This document shows positions 23,203-30,953 of a stretch of 45,807 bases of DNA, one piece after another; the first letter of the stretch is position 1, and each line of letters starts with the position of its first letter. Origin of the DNA: a virus; the IMG/VR virus record IMGVR_UViG_3300044946_000061, positions 1-45,807 of that record, one strand, 5' to 3'. Below the pieces are notes generated by a model. That model ran no database searches. It was not told the origin of the DNA and worked only from the letters and a program-made list of their open reading frames with translations. Position numbers and translations under genes: made by a program.

Positions 23203-25061
23203 TACATGTTACATGGACGATTGATATTGCCGTAGACTTCAGTAATCGTCGCACCAAGCGTAAAACCTGATGCCTCCAAGTGATCCAATCCCTTCGCCCA
23301 TGTAGGGAAGTATGTATTCGGACCGCACGGTCCTGGCGGCTTGTAACCAACACCCGTCGAGTTCGCGACATCCGCAATCACGCCGGCCGCATTCATGCAC
23401 GCAAAGACACTCCTGTAGCCCGTGCAATTAGGCGCAGTAATCGGCAGTGCCGAAATGTTAGCCAATCCGGGGTCTACATAAGTGTTCGTTCCAAACACCC
23501 AAGAATGAGTGCCGCCAGCATCGCCAACCCACGTGTTGTTCCCTCCGGTGCTACTGGAAGTCGGCACGTGGCTGTCGAATATGTAGTTTCCACTAATGTC
23601 GATCAGCGACGAGTAGCTGGTAATGGCGACAGAACCATAGCCCGTCACGGCAGCAGCGCAAACACCAGTATTTCCAGGATCGCATTGCCCATCCTGCACC
23701 CCTGTGCATGTGGCAATTCCTCCGGGGCAAATGTACGGGTTTAGGAAAATGTTGTTGTTAATATGATATACACCAGTAGTTGTCGGCGATACGCCATTCA
23801 AATACAGCTCTGCCCCCGCAACATGCTGGGGATCGGCCATGTTCGTCACGCAGGTATTATCATGCGCATAATACTGAGCCTGATCAGCGCCAGCCGTATT
23901 ACCGGCCGGGAAAAACATAATGCATGCACTGCCATTCTGCCACAGCACGCTCTGCTCAACGACAACCTGATGATTGTATGTTGATTCAGCAATAGAATCC
24001 CAAATAATCCCCTCGCCATCTGAATTAAATGTTCCAGTAGGGCATACATTTCCAGATGGCGAATTCCTACCGAAATAACTAAAGAACCCGGCAGTGTAGG
24101 TGTGCGTACCAGGATCGCTTCCGCTCGGAGCCACGATCAAAGACATGTTACTGCCACAGATGCCGCCACCACCACCCGTCGACACCGCCGTGTTCCAGGC
24201 GATTAACCCCATAGCCGCAACGTGATCCCACGATCCGCTCGGATAGCTATCCGATCCAACGCCAAAGCCACCAAGATCGCAGGTCGAGGCGATATCGTTG
24301 GACCAAATAAGATAATTCAACGTCGTATTGGTGCCACCGTTGTCGGTGTCATTCTCAGCGGAGAAACACGTGCCATCTGATGCGTTCGCGTCCTGGGTGC
24401 CCAAAAATCCTTGAACCGACCAATTTCCTCCAGCAGTGCTACGAGTTGGCCAGATTGCGTTTCCACCAAACCCGTTTACCGGACAGCTCATTAAATCAGA
24501 GCCGGCACATAGAAAGACCGCAGCGTAAATTCCGCCCGTTCCGTCTATGCCTGCTGTAGTTGATGGGCAGTTTGACACATTGCCCCAATTGCCAGCAGTA
24601 AACGGCGACCCAGCACCAGAACTTCCCCACGATGTCGGCTGAACAAGAATTACATCACCACAAACAACTGAATGGTTCGGCGTTGCCCATGGCCCATGCC
24701 CACCTCCAGCCGTCGGAGCAAGACCGTCGTTGCTATCACTTCCACTTGTTGCCACGAAATACAAATGCAATGGCACAAAACTATGAGTTCCACTGCCGCC
24801 AGTCAGCGTTTGACCTCTGCCGTGATGGTGAAGAATTACGGCTGCCATGGACACCATTGGTGCGGCCAATGTACCAAGATGCAGCGCAATCGCAACAAAC
24901 GAAGCCAGCGAAAACAAAACATTACTCGTGACGGTCTTTCGAAGCACAGTAATAATCCTTGGTTCTGTTTTCAGCTCGATTCCGACCGATCTCGGCACCG
25001 AAGGCACCGAACCTCTAGAAATGTAATGCTCAACAATTTCAATTTTATCGCGAACTTCCAC
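23202..25061 (-). CDS. Cysteine-rich beta-helix protein with N-terminal membrane segment
   Basis: The 619-residue product starts at GTG 25061, which overlaps the stop of the gene upstream (TAGTG). A basic stretch and a hydrophobic segment (LFSLASFVAIALHLGTLAAP, about residues 49-68) come first. YFVATSGSDSNDGLAPTAGG then opens a DUF1565/pectate-lyase-type right-handed helix rich in Gly, Asn, Ser and Thr. About twenty cysteines are spread along the helix, far above the other structural proteins here, hinting at disulfides in an exported protein. It lies within the head-gene run instead of among the tail fibres. It could be a depolymerase or a surface adhesin; catalytic residues cannot be assigned. 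Confidence 0.68.
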   Translation of the reverse strand: MEVRDKIEIVEHYISRGSVPSVPRSVGIELKTEPRIITVLRKTVTSNVLFSLASFVAIALHLGTLAAPMVSMAAVILHHHGRGQTLTGGSGTHSFVPLHLYFVATSGSDSNDGLAPTAGGGHGPWATPNHSVVCGDVILVQPTSWGSSGAGSPFTAGNWGNVSNCPSTTAGIDGTGGIYAAVFLCAGSDLMSCPVNGFGGNAIWPTRSTAGGNWSVQGFLGTQDANASDGTCFSAENDTDNGGTNTTLNYLIWSNDIASTCDLGGFGVGSDSYPSGSWDHVAAMGLIAWNTAVSTGGGGGICGSNMSLIVAPSGSDPGTHTYTAGFFSYFGRNSPSGNVCPTGTFNSDGEGIIWDSIAESTYNHQVVVEQSVLWQNGSACIMFFPAGNTAGADQAQYYAHDNTCVTNMADPQHVAGAELYLNGVSPTTTGVYHINNNIFLNPYICPGGIATCTGVQDGQCDPGNTGVCAAAVTGYGSVAITSYSSLIDISGNYIFDSHVPTSSSTGGNNTWVGDAGGTHSWVFGTNTYVDPGLANISALPITAPNCTGYRSVFACMNAAGVIADVANSTGVGYKPPGPCGPNTYFPTWAKGLDHLEASGFTLGATITEVYGNINRPCNM

Positions 25062-26371
25062 TACACGCCCCCATACCTGTAAAAGCTTGTCCCATAAGTA
25101 TTTGGGACTTGGGGAAATTGCGGGGCAAGCGCAATCACAAAGAAATTGATGGCTGATGATGTAATGAATGTATACGAGACACTAACAGTACCAGATGGTG
25201 TCGGCTGATTTAGATAGCTCATATTCCATGTCGAAAAATAACCATTGATGGTCGAATAGTTATTGCTTGGAATACCACCTCCGCTACTCGCCTCGAAGGT
25301 ATTGAACACCAGGTCCATCGTACCGGTAGTCGTTAGATTTCCGGAATTGACCGGAGAAGACGCGCCTGATGGCTGCGTATTTAAATACGCGTCTAGCGTT
25401 GCTGACGTTGCATTCGGAGGTGGGCGAAACTCGGCGAACTGAAGATATAGCGCCGTAGAGGTTGGCGAGACCGTAGCAGTAATCGTCTTAGGGCCGCCTG
25501 CAGGTATCGGGCCTAGCCAGAAATCGCATCTACCGTTCGTATTCGGCGTCTGCACATTCGGCAGGTAATTGTTGCCCTTGTCATCCACTAGCGATGTCAG
25601 ATCAGGAGGCGGCCCGGTATTGTTGGCAAACGCTCCAAGGATATAATTTCCAGCACCGATTGGAGCATTCAGGCTGGCGCTAATCGATGTCCCAGCAGAC
25701 CCAGCATGATTCCATACAGCCTGAAGTGGCACCCATTGATTGCGACGAACCGGAGCTAGACCAAATACGCCCATCCACGATGTGCCGGTCTGCGTAGCAA
25801 ATAGCGCATTCGGTGCCCCGGCATTTACGATCTTGTATTCCGAACATTGCCCCGTTCCGCTACCAGCATCCGCCGTCCATCCAGAACCTGTTGTCGACGC
25901 TCCAGTGGAAAACGATGCCGCGAATAGAAGGACATCATTATTCAGCACCTGAAACGTGGGGGTCGAAGCGCCGCTCGTGCTCGGCGCTACCTGCGACCCG
26001 TCCATAGAGACGGCAACCGCACCGGTCGGCGGAGAAAACTCCGCCATGTTCAGCCAGAAAAAACCAGATACCGCAACTAGAGTTGTGAGCGTGATAGTCT
26101 GGGGAGCATTGGATATTAGTCCATGACCAGCAGCGTCTGGATCAGGATAGAAGCCGACAAGAAGATTGGTCCCATCATCACCATAAGGAATCATCAGATA
26201 GTTGTTGCTCTTGTCATCCTTAATTGAGACCGGGCCCGACCCGCTAGGGATCATCATCCATCCGCAAGGTACATTCCCAACGCCAACAGTAGACGTAAAA
26301 GCAAGACTATTCGTAGTCGTTCCGCTAGCTGTCGTAGTCTGCTTGCTCTGAACTTTGAGCCAGTCAGCCAC
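25061..26371 (-). CDS. Two-domain decoration-like protein, 436 residues
   Basis: Two similar halves can be seen. The first has VSIKDDKSNNYLMIPYGDDG followed by FFWLNMAEFSPPTGAVAV. The second has TSLVDDKGNNYLPNV followed by LYLQFAEFRPPPNATSATLD. The repeated DDKxNNYL strand and AEFxPP strand show an internal duplication of a roughly 200-residue beta-rich fold. The gene begins one base from the 159-residue gene. The related single-domain protein is at 22540. Probably a head or tail surface protein. Confidence 0.7.
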   Translation of the reverse strand: MADWLKVQSKQTTTASGTTTNSLAFTSTVGVGNVPCGWMMIPSGSGPVSIKDDKSNNYLMIPYGDDGTNLLVGFYPDPDAAGHGLISNAPQTITLTTLVAVSGFFWLNMAEFSPPTGAVAVSMDGSQVAPSTSGASTPTFQVLNNDVLLFAASFSTGASTTGSGWTADAGSGTGQCSEYKIVNAGAPNALFATQTGTSWMGVFGLAPVRRNQWVPLQAVWNHAGSAGTSISASLNAPIGAGNYILGAFANNTGPPPDLTSLVDDKGNNYLPNVQTPNTNGRCDFWLGPIPAGGPKTITATVSPTSTALYLQFAEFRPPPNATSATLDAYLNTQPSGASSPVNSGNLTTTGTMDLVFNTFEASSGGGIPSNNYSTINGYFSTWNMSYLNQPTPSGTVSVSYTFITSSAINFFVIALAPQFPQVPNTYGTSFYRYGGV

Positions 26372-26851
26372 TCAGTCTTCTTCCCACGCCACATTGTAAG
26401 ACGATAGCGAGGCATCAACGCCCTTAGTATTGCGACAACTCAACTGCGACTTATTCGCGCCACCAGAAGCGATCAGAAACCATGCCTGCGCAAGCGGAAG
26501 CACCAGAATGCCGGAACCGCCCTGGTTGTTCCAATCAGTCGCGTACAGATTGTTGCCGGGATCGGCTGTCAATGTCGGCTGCGTAGTGGCATAGGTAGAA
26601 TTCAATGCTGACACAGCTGTCGTATAGCTTGGGTTGTTATACGCAAGCGCAATGGGCGTACCCGCGCCGGTTCCATTCGTGGAAGGTCTCGTCCAGCGCG
26701 TTCTATAGCCGTTCGAAGACGTATTCGATCCACCCCATGATATCTGCGTCACCCGGATAGGACCGGCGGCCGTTGCACCGGAATCCAGCGTCCAATTATC
26801 GTTGGTCGTGGAAGGCGTGAATTGACCATTACCGCCAGCAAATGAAGGCAT
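26372..26851 (-). CDS. Structural protein, 159 residues
   Basis: The compact protein starts MPSFAGGNGQFTPSTTNDNW, has RVTQISWGGSNTSSNGYRTR in the middle, and ends SLSSYNVAWEED. Ser/Thr/Asn-rich strands and a GSGILVLPLAQAWFLI core suggest a small shell-associated or head-tail protein. I recall similar short proteins beside portal and capsid genes in phages of soil alphaproteobacteria. Function otherwise unknown. Confidence 0.68.
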   Translation of the reverse strand: MPSFAGGNGQFTPSTTNDNWTLDSGATAAGPIRVTQISWGGSNTSSNGYRTRWTRPSTNGTGAGTPIALAYNNPSYTTAVSALNSTYATTQPTLTADPGNNLYATDWNNQGGSGILVLPLAQAWFLIASGGANKSQLSCRNTKGVDASLSSYNVAWEED

Positions 26852-26853
26852 AG

Positions 26854-27174
26854 CTAAACTCCTGAATTTTTACGGTGGACCTCATTTACTGCGCGCTCGA
26901 TCCAGAGATGGTGAGGCCATGTCCGCCACTGCTCCGGATTGTTGTGGCCATGAAGATGCGTAGCAAACCCACACTCTGGGCAAAGATAACCGTCGCACGA
27001 CCAGCACTTGGCCCGTATCGTCAAACCGGTCTTCGGCTTCTCAATATCTGCCCGCTGAATAGCCGCATGACAGTGTACACAGCCAAGAATTCCATCCTCG
27101 ACCAGGCCGCCGCCGCTGACGCGATTATCGTTCTTGAGATACCCTTCGCCATCCGTATAACGAAATCTGCTCAT
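26854..27174 (-). CDS. Double zinc-ribbon-like protein, 106 residues
   Basis: ATG 27174 overlaps the stop of the previous gene (ATGA) and gives MSRFRYTDGEGYLKNDNRVS. CVHC and, after a spacer, CWSCDGYLCPECGF supply three Cys pairs, then HLHGHNNPEQW. This could bind one or two zinc ions. Small zinc proteins occur among phage head genes, but the role is unknown. Confidence 0.7.
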   Translation of the reverse strand: MSRFRYTDGEGYLKNDNRVSGGGLVEDGILGCVHCHAAIQRADIEKPKTGLTIRAKCWSCDGYLCPECGFATHLHGHNNPEQWRTWPHHLWIERAVNEVHRKNSGV

Positions 27175-27476
27175 GTTAGGCTCGCTATCACCGATACCGT
27201 GTCGCCAGGCCTTACCGTGCGCGCCTCGGTCTGATTTGGCGCCCAACGCTCGTCATTTGTGGTCGAAGACGGGTTGAACCCGAACTTGATGCATACCGGG
27301 CCACCTGTATCGACAGAAATCCTCACCATCTCAGTTGCGCCATTGAACGGCTGAAACGACTGCGGCGCTCCACTTGCCGTAATAGGCGTCTGAACAACTA
27401 GCGCAGGAGCACACATGGCCTGCATTCCCCGCACCGACGTGCAGGTATATTCCGAAAGCCAAACTCTGCCAGGCAT
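27171..27476 (-). CDS. Small structural protein, 101 residues
   Basis: Start ATG 27476 overlaps the coiled-coil gene's stop (TGATG). The sequence MPGRVWLSEYTCTSVRGMQA is followed by strand-forming segments (MVRISVDTGGPVCIKFGF) and a final TVRPGDTVSVIASLT. It is likely a compact beta protein of the head. Not recognised as a named family. Confidence 0.65.
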   Translation of the reverse strand: MPGRVWLSEYTCTSVRGMQAMCAPALVVQTPITASGAPQSFQPFNGATEMVRISVDTGGPVCIKFGFNPSSTTNDERWAPNQTEARTVRPGDTVSVIASLT

Positions 27477-27892
27477 CAACCAATCCGCGCCGCAATATCC
27501 TGCACCTGGCCGCGCAGTTTAGAGACTTCAATCAGCAGATCATCCCGCTCTTGCCGAGCCGTACCAACACTTGCATTGATATTGGTCAACGTGGAGCTGG
27601 CATTCTCCAGCTGCTCCTTATTGCGCTGCTCCAATACAAAATGCTGCCGTTTAAGCTCAGCAACAGCCGCATTGTGCTGCTCAGTCTCTTCATTCAAGCG
27701 TGCAAGATTTGCTGCCAAATGATCGTCTGACTGCTTCTTTAGCTTGGCATGGGCATCCGTAAGCGCATTGATCTCAGTCTGCTTCTGGGCAAGCTGGCGC
27801 TCGGCGGCCTTGACGCGATCTTCAGCCCCGGCCGCCCTGTCCATCGCATCCAAAGACTCACCGAGCGCCTTATGAAACTCGTGAATGTCCAT
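27476..27892 (-). CDS. Coiled-coil protein, 138 residues
   Basis: Start ATG 27892 is the natural one, directly after the portal stop. The longer frame reads back into the portal gene. The protein is almost wholly a charged coiled coil (EDRVKAAERQLAQKQTEINA, then repeated Glu/Lys heptads), ending SKLRGQVQDIAARIG. It could help head assembly, like a second scaffold or portal-associated protein, but this is inferred only from the neighbours. Confidence 0.72.
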   Translation of the reverse strand: MDIHEFHKALGESLDAMDRAAGAEDRVKAAERQLAQKQTEINALTDAHAKLKKQSDDHLAANLARLNEETEQHNAAVAELKRQHFVLEQRNKEQLENASSTLTNINASVGTARQERDDLLIEVSKLRGQVQDIAARIG

Positions 27893-27893
27893 C

Positions 27894-29972
27894 TTACGCC
27901 GCCTTTGTCTTGGTTTGCGCCGCTGCTTTACGCTTTGCCGCATGTTGGGCCTGCATGGTCTTGCGCTTTTCAGCGTGTTCAGCCTGCGATGCACTGTGCT
28001 GCGCGGCTAACTCAGCCATCTTGTACTCATGCTCGCGCCGCGACTGCTCCATTTCCATCTGCAGCTTCTGACGCTCTGCGTTCTCACGCTCCTGCTGAAT
28101 ACGAAATTCAAGTTGCGTCTGCGCCTGGTCCTGAGCGGCGTTCTGCGCTTCAGCCTGTGCTCTGATCTGCTCCGCCTGCAGCTTGACCTGACCTTGCTGG
28201 GCAGCAATTTGCATCTTCTGCTGGCCCTGTTGCATTGCAACCTGGCCCTTCATCATCTCAACTTTAGTCTTCGGATCAGGATTCTGCGCGGCTGCCTGCT
28301 GCGCCTGCTGCATTTTCTCGAGGATCGACTTCTTGACGCTGTTCGGCAGCGGCATCAGTTCGATAAGGACATCCGGCGGAACCGTGCCGGGAGGCATCTG
28401 GGACAGAACTTCCCAAGCGTCCTGCATTAGGTTTGCTACGTCCGGACCCTCGTCCAAGATAATATCTACGTCCAGCGAGCCAACGGCGTTGGTTATCTCT
28501 GGCTGTCCCCATTGGTTAAGGCCTAGCTTGTTGACAGCCAGGAACTGCTTGACGCCGTCATTGTCTGTAACTCGTATCCAGCGCTCTGCCTGCCAAGTGG
28601 TCTGTATTGTATTCCATATTGCTCGGTACACCCGGATTTTCCAGGCTCGATAGTTGCGCAGGAATGTTCCGATCTCTGCAATACCGGCTTTCTGCAAGAG
28701 GTTGATAGCCACTCCACTGTGCTCATCCTTACCATCCTGCGTCATCAGCGCCGGGTTGACGTTGGCAAAACCGTCTATCTCTGCCGTAGCATGCTGTAGG
28801 AGTAGCATGTGGGCTTGTAGATCGTTTGTCTTGTCCGCACCGGCCGGGGCTTCAAACCCCGGATTATATTCGATGACACCGTCAGGTCGGGCCGCCTCGC
28901 GTCGTGTCGTCTCGACATCATCAACGCTTCCCTTTTGCAGCGTAAGGCGTGTAACGTTCGATATATGAAGGGCTTTTGACCGTCTCGCATTAATTTCATC
29001 CTGCGGTCCCTTCAAATTACGTGTAAAGCCATAGCGATCACCATCATGATCGACGGCAGCGCTAAACATGATAAATCGAGGGCAAGGCCTGTTACGCTCA
29101 TCCCTGAACGGCGACTCCCCTTGTGCAAGCAGGATGAAGCTGCAATAAAATGCCCAATACCACATTCCCTTGTGCTTGTACCAATGCTCAACGAGGCGAA
29201 CGCGATGCTCATTGACATACACCCACTTGAATTCACGATCCGCATGAGTTGTAAGGTCAAAGCCGGTCTCTACCATAAGAGAACGGATTTCCTCCTCGCG
29301 GTCCGGGAAGAGCTCTACCGCCGCCTCAACATCGAGCCACTTGGCAATGCCAAGAAACCTCGCATCGCTGAAATCCGGTTTGAAACTCCTTGGGTCGTAG
29401 AAAAAGTCATCGCCGAAAATGAAATCCATGCCGAGATCAGGGTCACCGTGATCTCCGGGGATCAATTTCAACTCGACCCCGGCGATACCCTCAATACCTG
29501 CTTGCGTAACGGCGTAGTTGTCCAGGAAATACCACTCGTTGCTCTCTAGCACCGTCCGGACGCATTGCGTTGCAACCTCCGCGCCGTCGCCGTTCTTAGG
29601 ATTACGCGGGTATGCCTTTGGGTCCTGTCGAAGGCGGAGAATAAGACCGGCAATAGAGTCGATTTTTCTACCAAGCCTATTAATAGTAATAATTGGCTGG
29701 CGTCGCTCTCGGAGAATGCGTATCTCTTCCGGCGTGTACTGGGCGCCATGGTAGTAATGCCGCGAGAGCTTCTGCTCTTCATACTCCTGCACCTTAGCGG
29801 TCAGGTAATCCAAGTACTGCTGCCGCAGCCGCGTGACCGGAAAGAACCCATCATCGCTGCCGGACCAGTCATACTCGTCCGGCGCTTCCGTTGACCAATC
29901 GCCAAGCGTGCCCGTCTGGCTTTTGAACTTGGTAGGACCGCCGCCAGTCGGACTATTGACCGCCATTACCAT
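27894..29972 (-). CDS. Portal protein, P22-like family
   Basis: This 692-residue protein should form the twelve-part ring at one head vertex, through which DNA enters and leaves. Typical P22-type phrases are seen: LRERRQPIITINRLGRKIDS near residue 75, then GREDPKAYPRN-like RQDPKAYPRNPKNGDGAEVA, and DFIFGDDFFYDPRSFKPDF near residue 180. A long C-terminal Gln-rich coiled coil follows (QQAAAQNPDPKTKVEMMKG, many QAQ repeats), comparable to the P22 barrel. It follows the 112-residue gene directly and precedes coiled-coil and head genes. Confidence 0.88.
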   Translation of the reverse strand: MVMAVNSPTGGGPTKFKSQTGTLGDWSTEAPDEYDWSGSDDGFFPVTRLRQQYLDYLTAKVQEYEEQKLSRHYYHGAQYTPEEIRILRERRQPIITINRLGRKIDSIAGLILRLRQDPKAYPRNPKNGDGAEVATQCVRTVLESNEWYFLDNYAVTQAGIEGIAGVELKLIPGDHGDPDLGMDFIFGDDFFYDPRSFKPDFSDARFLGIAKWLDVEAAVELFPDREEEIRSLMVETGFDLTTHADREFKWVYVNEHRVRLVEHWYKHKGMWYWAFYCSFILLAQGESPFRDERNRPCPRFIMFSAAVDHDGDRYGFTRNLKGPQDEINARRSKALHISNVTRLTLQKGSVDDVETTRREAARPDGVIEYNPGFEAPAGADKTNDLQAHMLLLQHATAEIDGFANVNPALMTQDGKDEHSGVAINLLQKAGIAEIGTFLRNYRAWKIRVYRAIWNTIQTTWQAERWIRVTDNDGVKQFLAVNKLGLNQWGQPEITNAVGSLDVDIILDEGPDVANLMQDAWEVLSQMPPGTVPPDVLIELMPLPNSVKKSILEKMQQAQQAAAQNPDPKTKVEMMKGQVAMQQGQQKMQIAAQQGQVKLQAEQIRAQAEAQNAAQDQAQTQLEFRIQQERENAERQKLQMEMEQSRREHEYKMAELAAQHSASQAEHAEKRKTMQAQHAAKRKAAAQTKTKAA

Positions 29973-30310
29973 TAGTTTGGCAACCCTAAGATCGCAGACG
30001 CGTACTGATCACGCATTTCGTGCATTTCAAGATCGTAAGCCTGAATTTGCTTGTCGAACTCGTCAAACACGCGCGTGTCCTGATCGTCATTAATCCGGAA
30101 CGCTATCGTGCGCATGGTCTCGGCAACTGCCGTGATGAACGTGAATCGGATCATCCTGCGTGTTTCACGTGAAAACTTTTCAAACCATGGCTTTGAGGCA
30201 ATCTCCTCAAGGAACATCGCCTCAATGGTCGGGTAGATCGTGGTAGTGCTGATCGATGCGTCATCGCTAGGGGCAGGCAGTTGTAGAAGCTGTTTCTTGC
30301 GGCGCGGCAT
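29972..30310 (-). CDS. Small helical protein before the portal, 112 residues
   Basis: Start ATG 30310 overlaps the previous stop (TGATG) and gives MPRRKKQLLQLPAPSDD. A mostly helical body follows (IEAMFLEEIASKPWFEKFSR, TAVAETMRTIAFRIN) with an acidic end. Such helical proteins between terminase and portal may aid packaging, but no family is recognised. Confidence 0.65.
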   Translation of the reverse strand: MPRRKKQLLQLPAPSDDASISTTTIYPTIEAMFLEEIASKPWFEKFSRETRRMIRFTFITAVAETMRTIAFRINDDQDTRVFDEFDKQIQAYDLEMHEMRDQYASAILGLPN

Positions 30311-30627
30311 CAATCCTCCACCAGAACTTCCGTTGACCACCGGTTCGTTAGTCGCACGCCGGCAATCCAATCGTGCACACGCTGCATCACAGCCTGTGGC
30401 GGATCGTAGTGGAACGGCACATCGCTATGGATGGTCTTGCGCTTGCTACCATGCTCGAACGTCAGGTGATACGAGCAATGATCGCCCGGATGATGCACTT
30501 CATACGCCGTCACCCGGGCGCCACACTCACGCAGCAGCTCGTTCACTTGCAGCGTAAACGCCTGCTCTTCTGCAGTTGGAAAATTGAGCTTAAGAGCCAA
30601 TCCAGTCCCGTCCCAATAATCGCACAT
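30310..30627 (-). CDS. Unknown protein, 105 residues
   Basis: Read from ATG 30627 the product is MCDYWDGTGLALKLNFPTAE, then EVHHPGDHCSYHLTFEHGSK and FHYDPPQAVMQRVHDWIAGV. A longer version of the frame would run backward through the secreted Tyr-rich gene and is unlikely. His and Asp spacing could bind metal. No ribosome site is obvious, so the start is uncertain. Function unknown. Confidence 0.6.
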   Translation of the reverse strand: MCDYWDGTGLALKLNFPTAEEQAFTLQVNELLRECGARVTAYEVHHPGDHCSYHLTFEHGSKRKTIHSDVPFHYDPPQAVMQRVHDWIAGVRLTNRWSTEVLVED

Positions 30628-30674
30628 GCGAACCACAACAGCACGATGAAGAACCAGGCAACCTTGGTTACCAC
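30543..30674 (-). CDS. Tiny membrane protein candidate, 43 residues
   Basis: A GTG at 30674 overlaps the stop of the Tyr-rich gene (GTGGTAA). It opens a 43-codon frame with one strong membrane span (VAWFFIVLLWFACAIIGTG) and a basic tail (KSRRLRCK). It overlaps the first 28 codons of the 105-residue gene in another frame. The join to the gene upstream favours it, but no good ribosome site is seen. Confidence 0.35.
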   Translation of the reverse strand: MVTKVAWFFIVLLWFACAIIGTGLDWLLSSIFQLQKSRRLRCK

Positions 30675-30943
30675 TCGCCGCCCCAGCCACCACCGCGACC
30701 GCCCGTATAGGCTCGATTGCCACCACCCCAAGACCAGTCATAACCGCCGCGAGGCGCATATGACGGAGCGGTCCTGGGCGCGTAGTAGCGCGGCGCGTAG
30801 TACTGCCCGTAGCGCTCACTGTAGTGGCTGCCGCCGCTGTAATAGCCCCGGCCGGGATAGGAATAGGACTGCCGATAATACTGCGCATTGGCGGAAACCG
30901 TGCCCGCCAAGAGCACGGCCGCAATTCCGATCATGTTTTTCAA
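30668..30943 (-). CDS. Secreted Tyr/Gly/Arg-rich low-complexity protein, 91 residues
   Basis: The start is probably TTG 30943 (TTG AAA AAC ATG), because GAGG lies 8 bases upstream of it. Residues 1-20 are a signal peptide (KNMIGIAAVLLAGTVSANA), cut before QYYRQSYSYPG. The mature part is nearly all Tyr, Gly, Ser and Arg (RGYYSGG, YYAPRYYAPR, GGRGGGWGGEW). No enzyme motif is present. It lies directly after the large terminase gene, an odd place for an exported protein; it may be a moron that affects the cell surface. Confidence 0.65.
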   Translation of the reverse strand: MKNMIGIAAVLLAGTVSANAQYYRQSYSYPGRGYYSGGSHYSERYGQYYAPRYYAPRTAPSYAPRGGYDWSWGGGNRAYTGGRGGGWGGEW

Positions 30944-30953
30944 GATAGTTACC

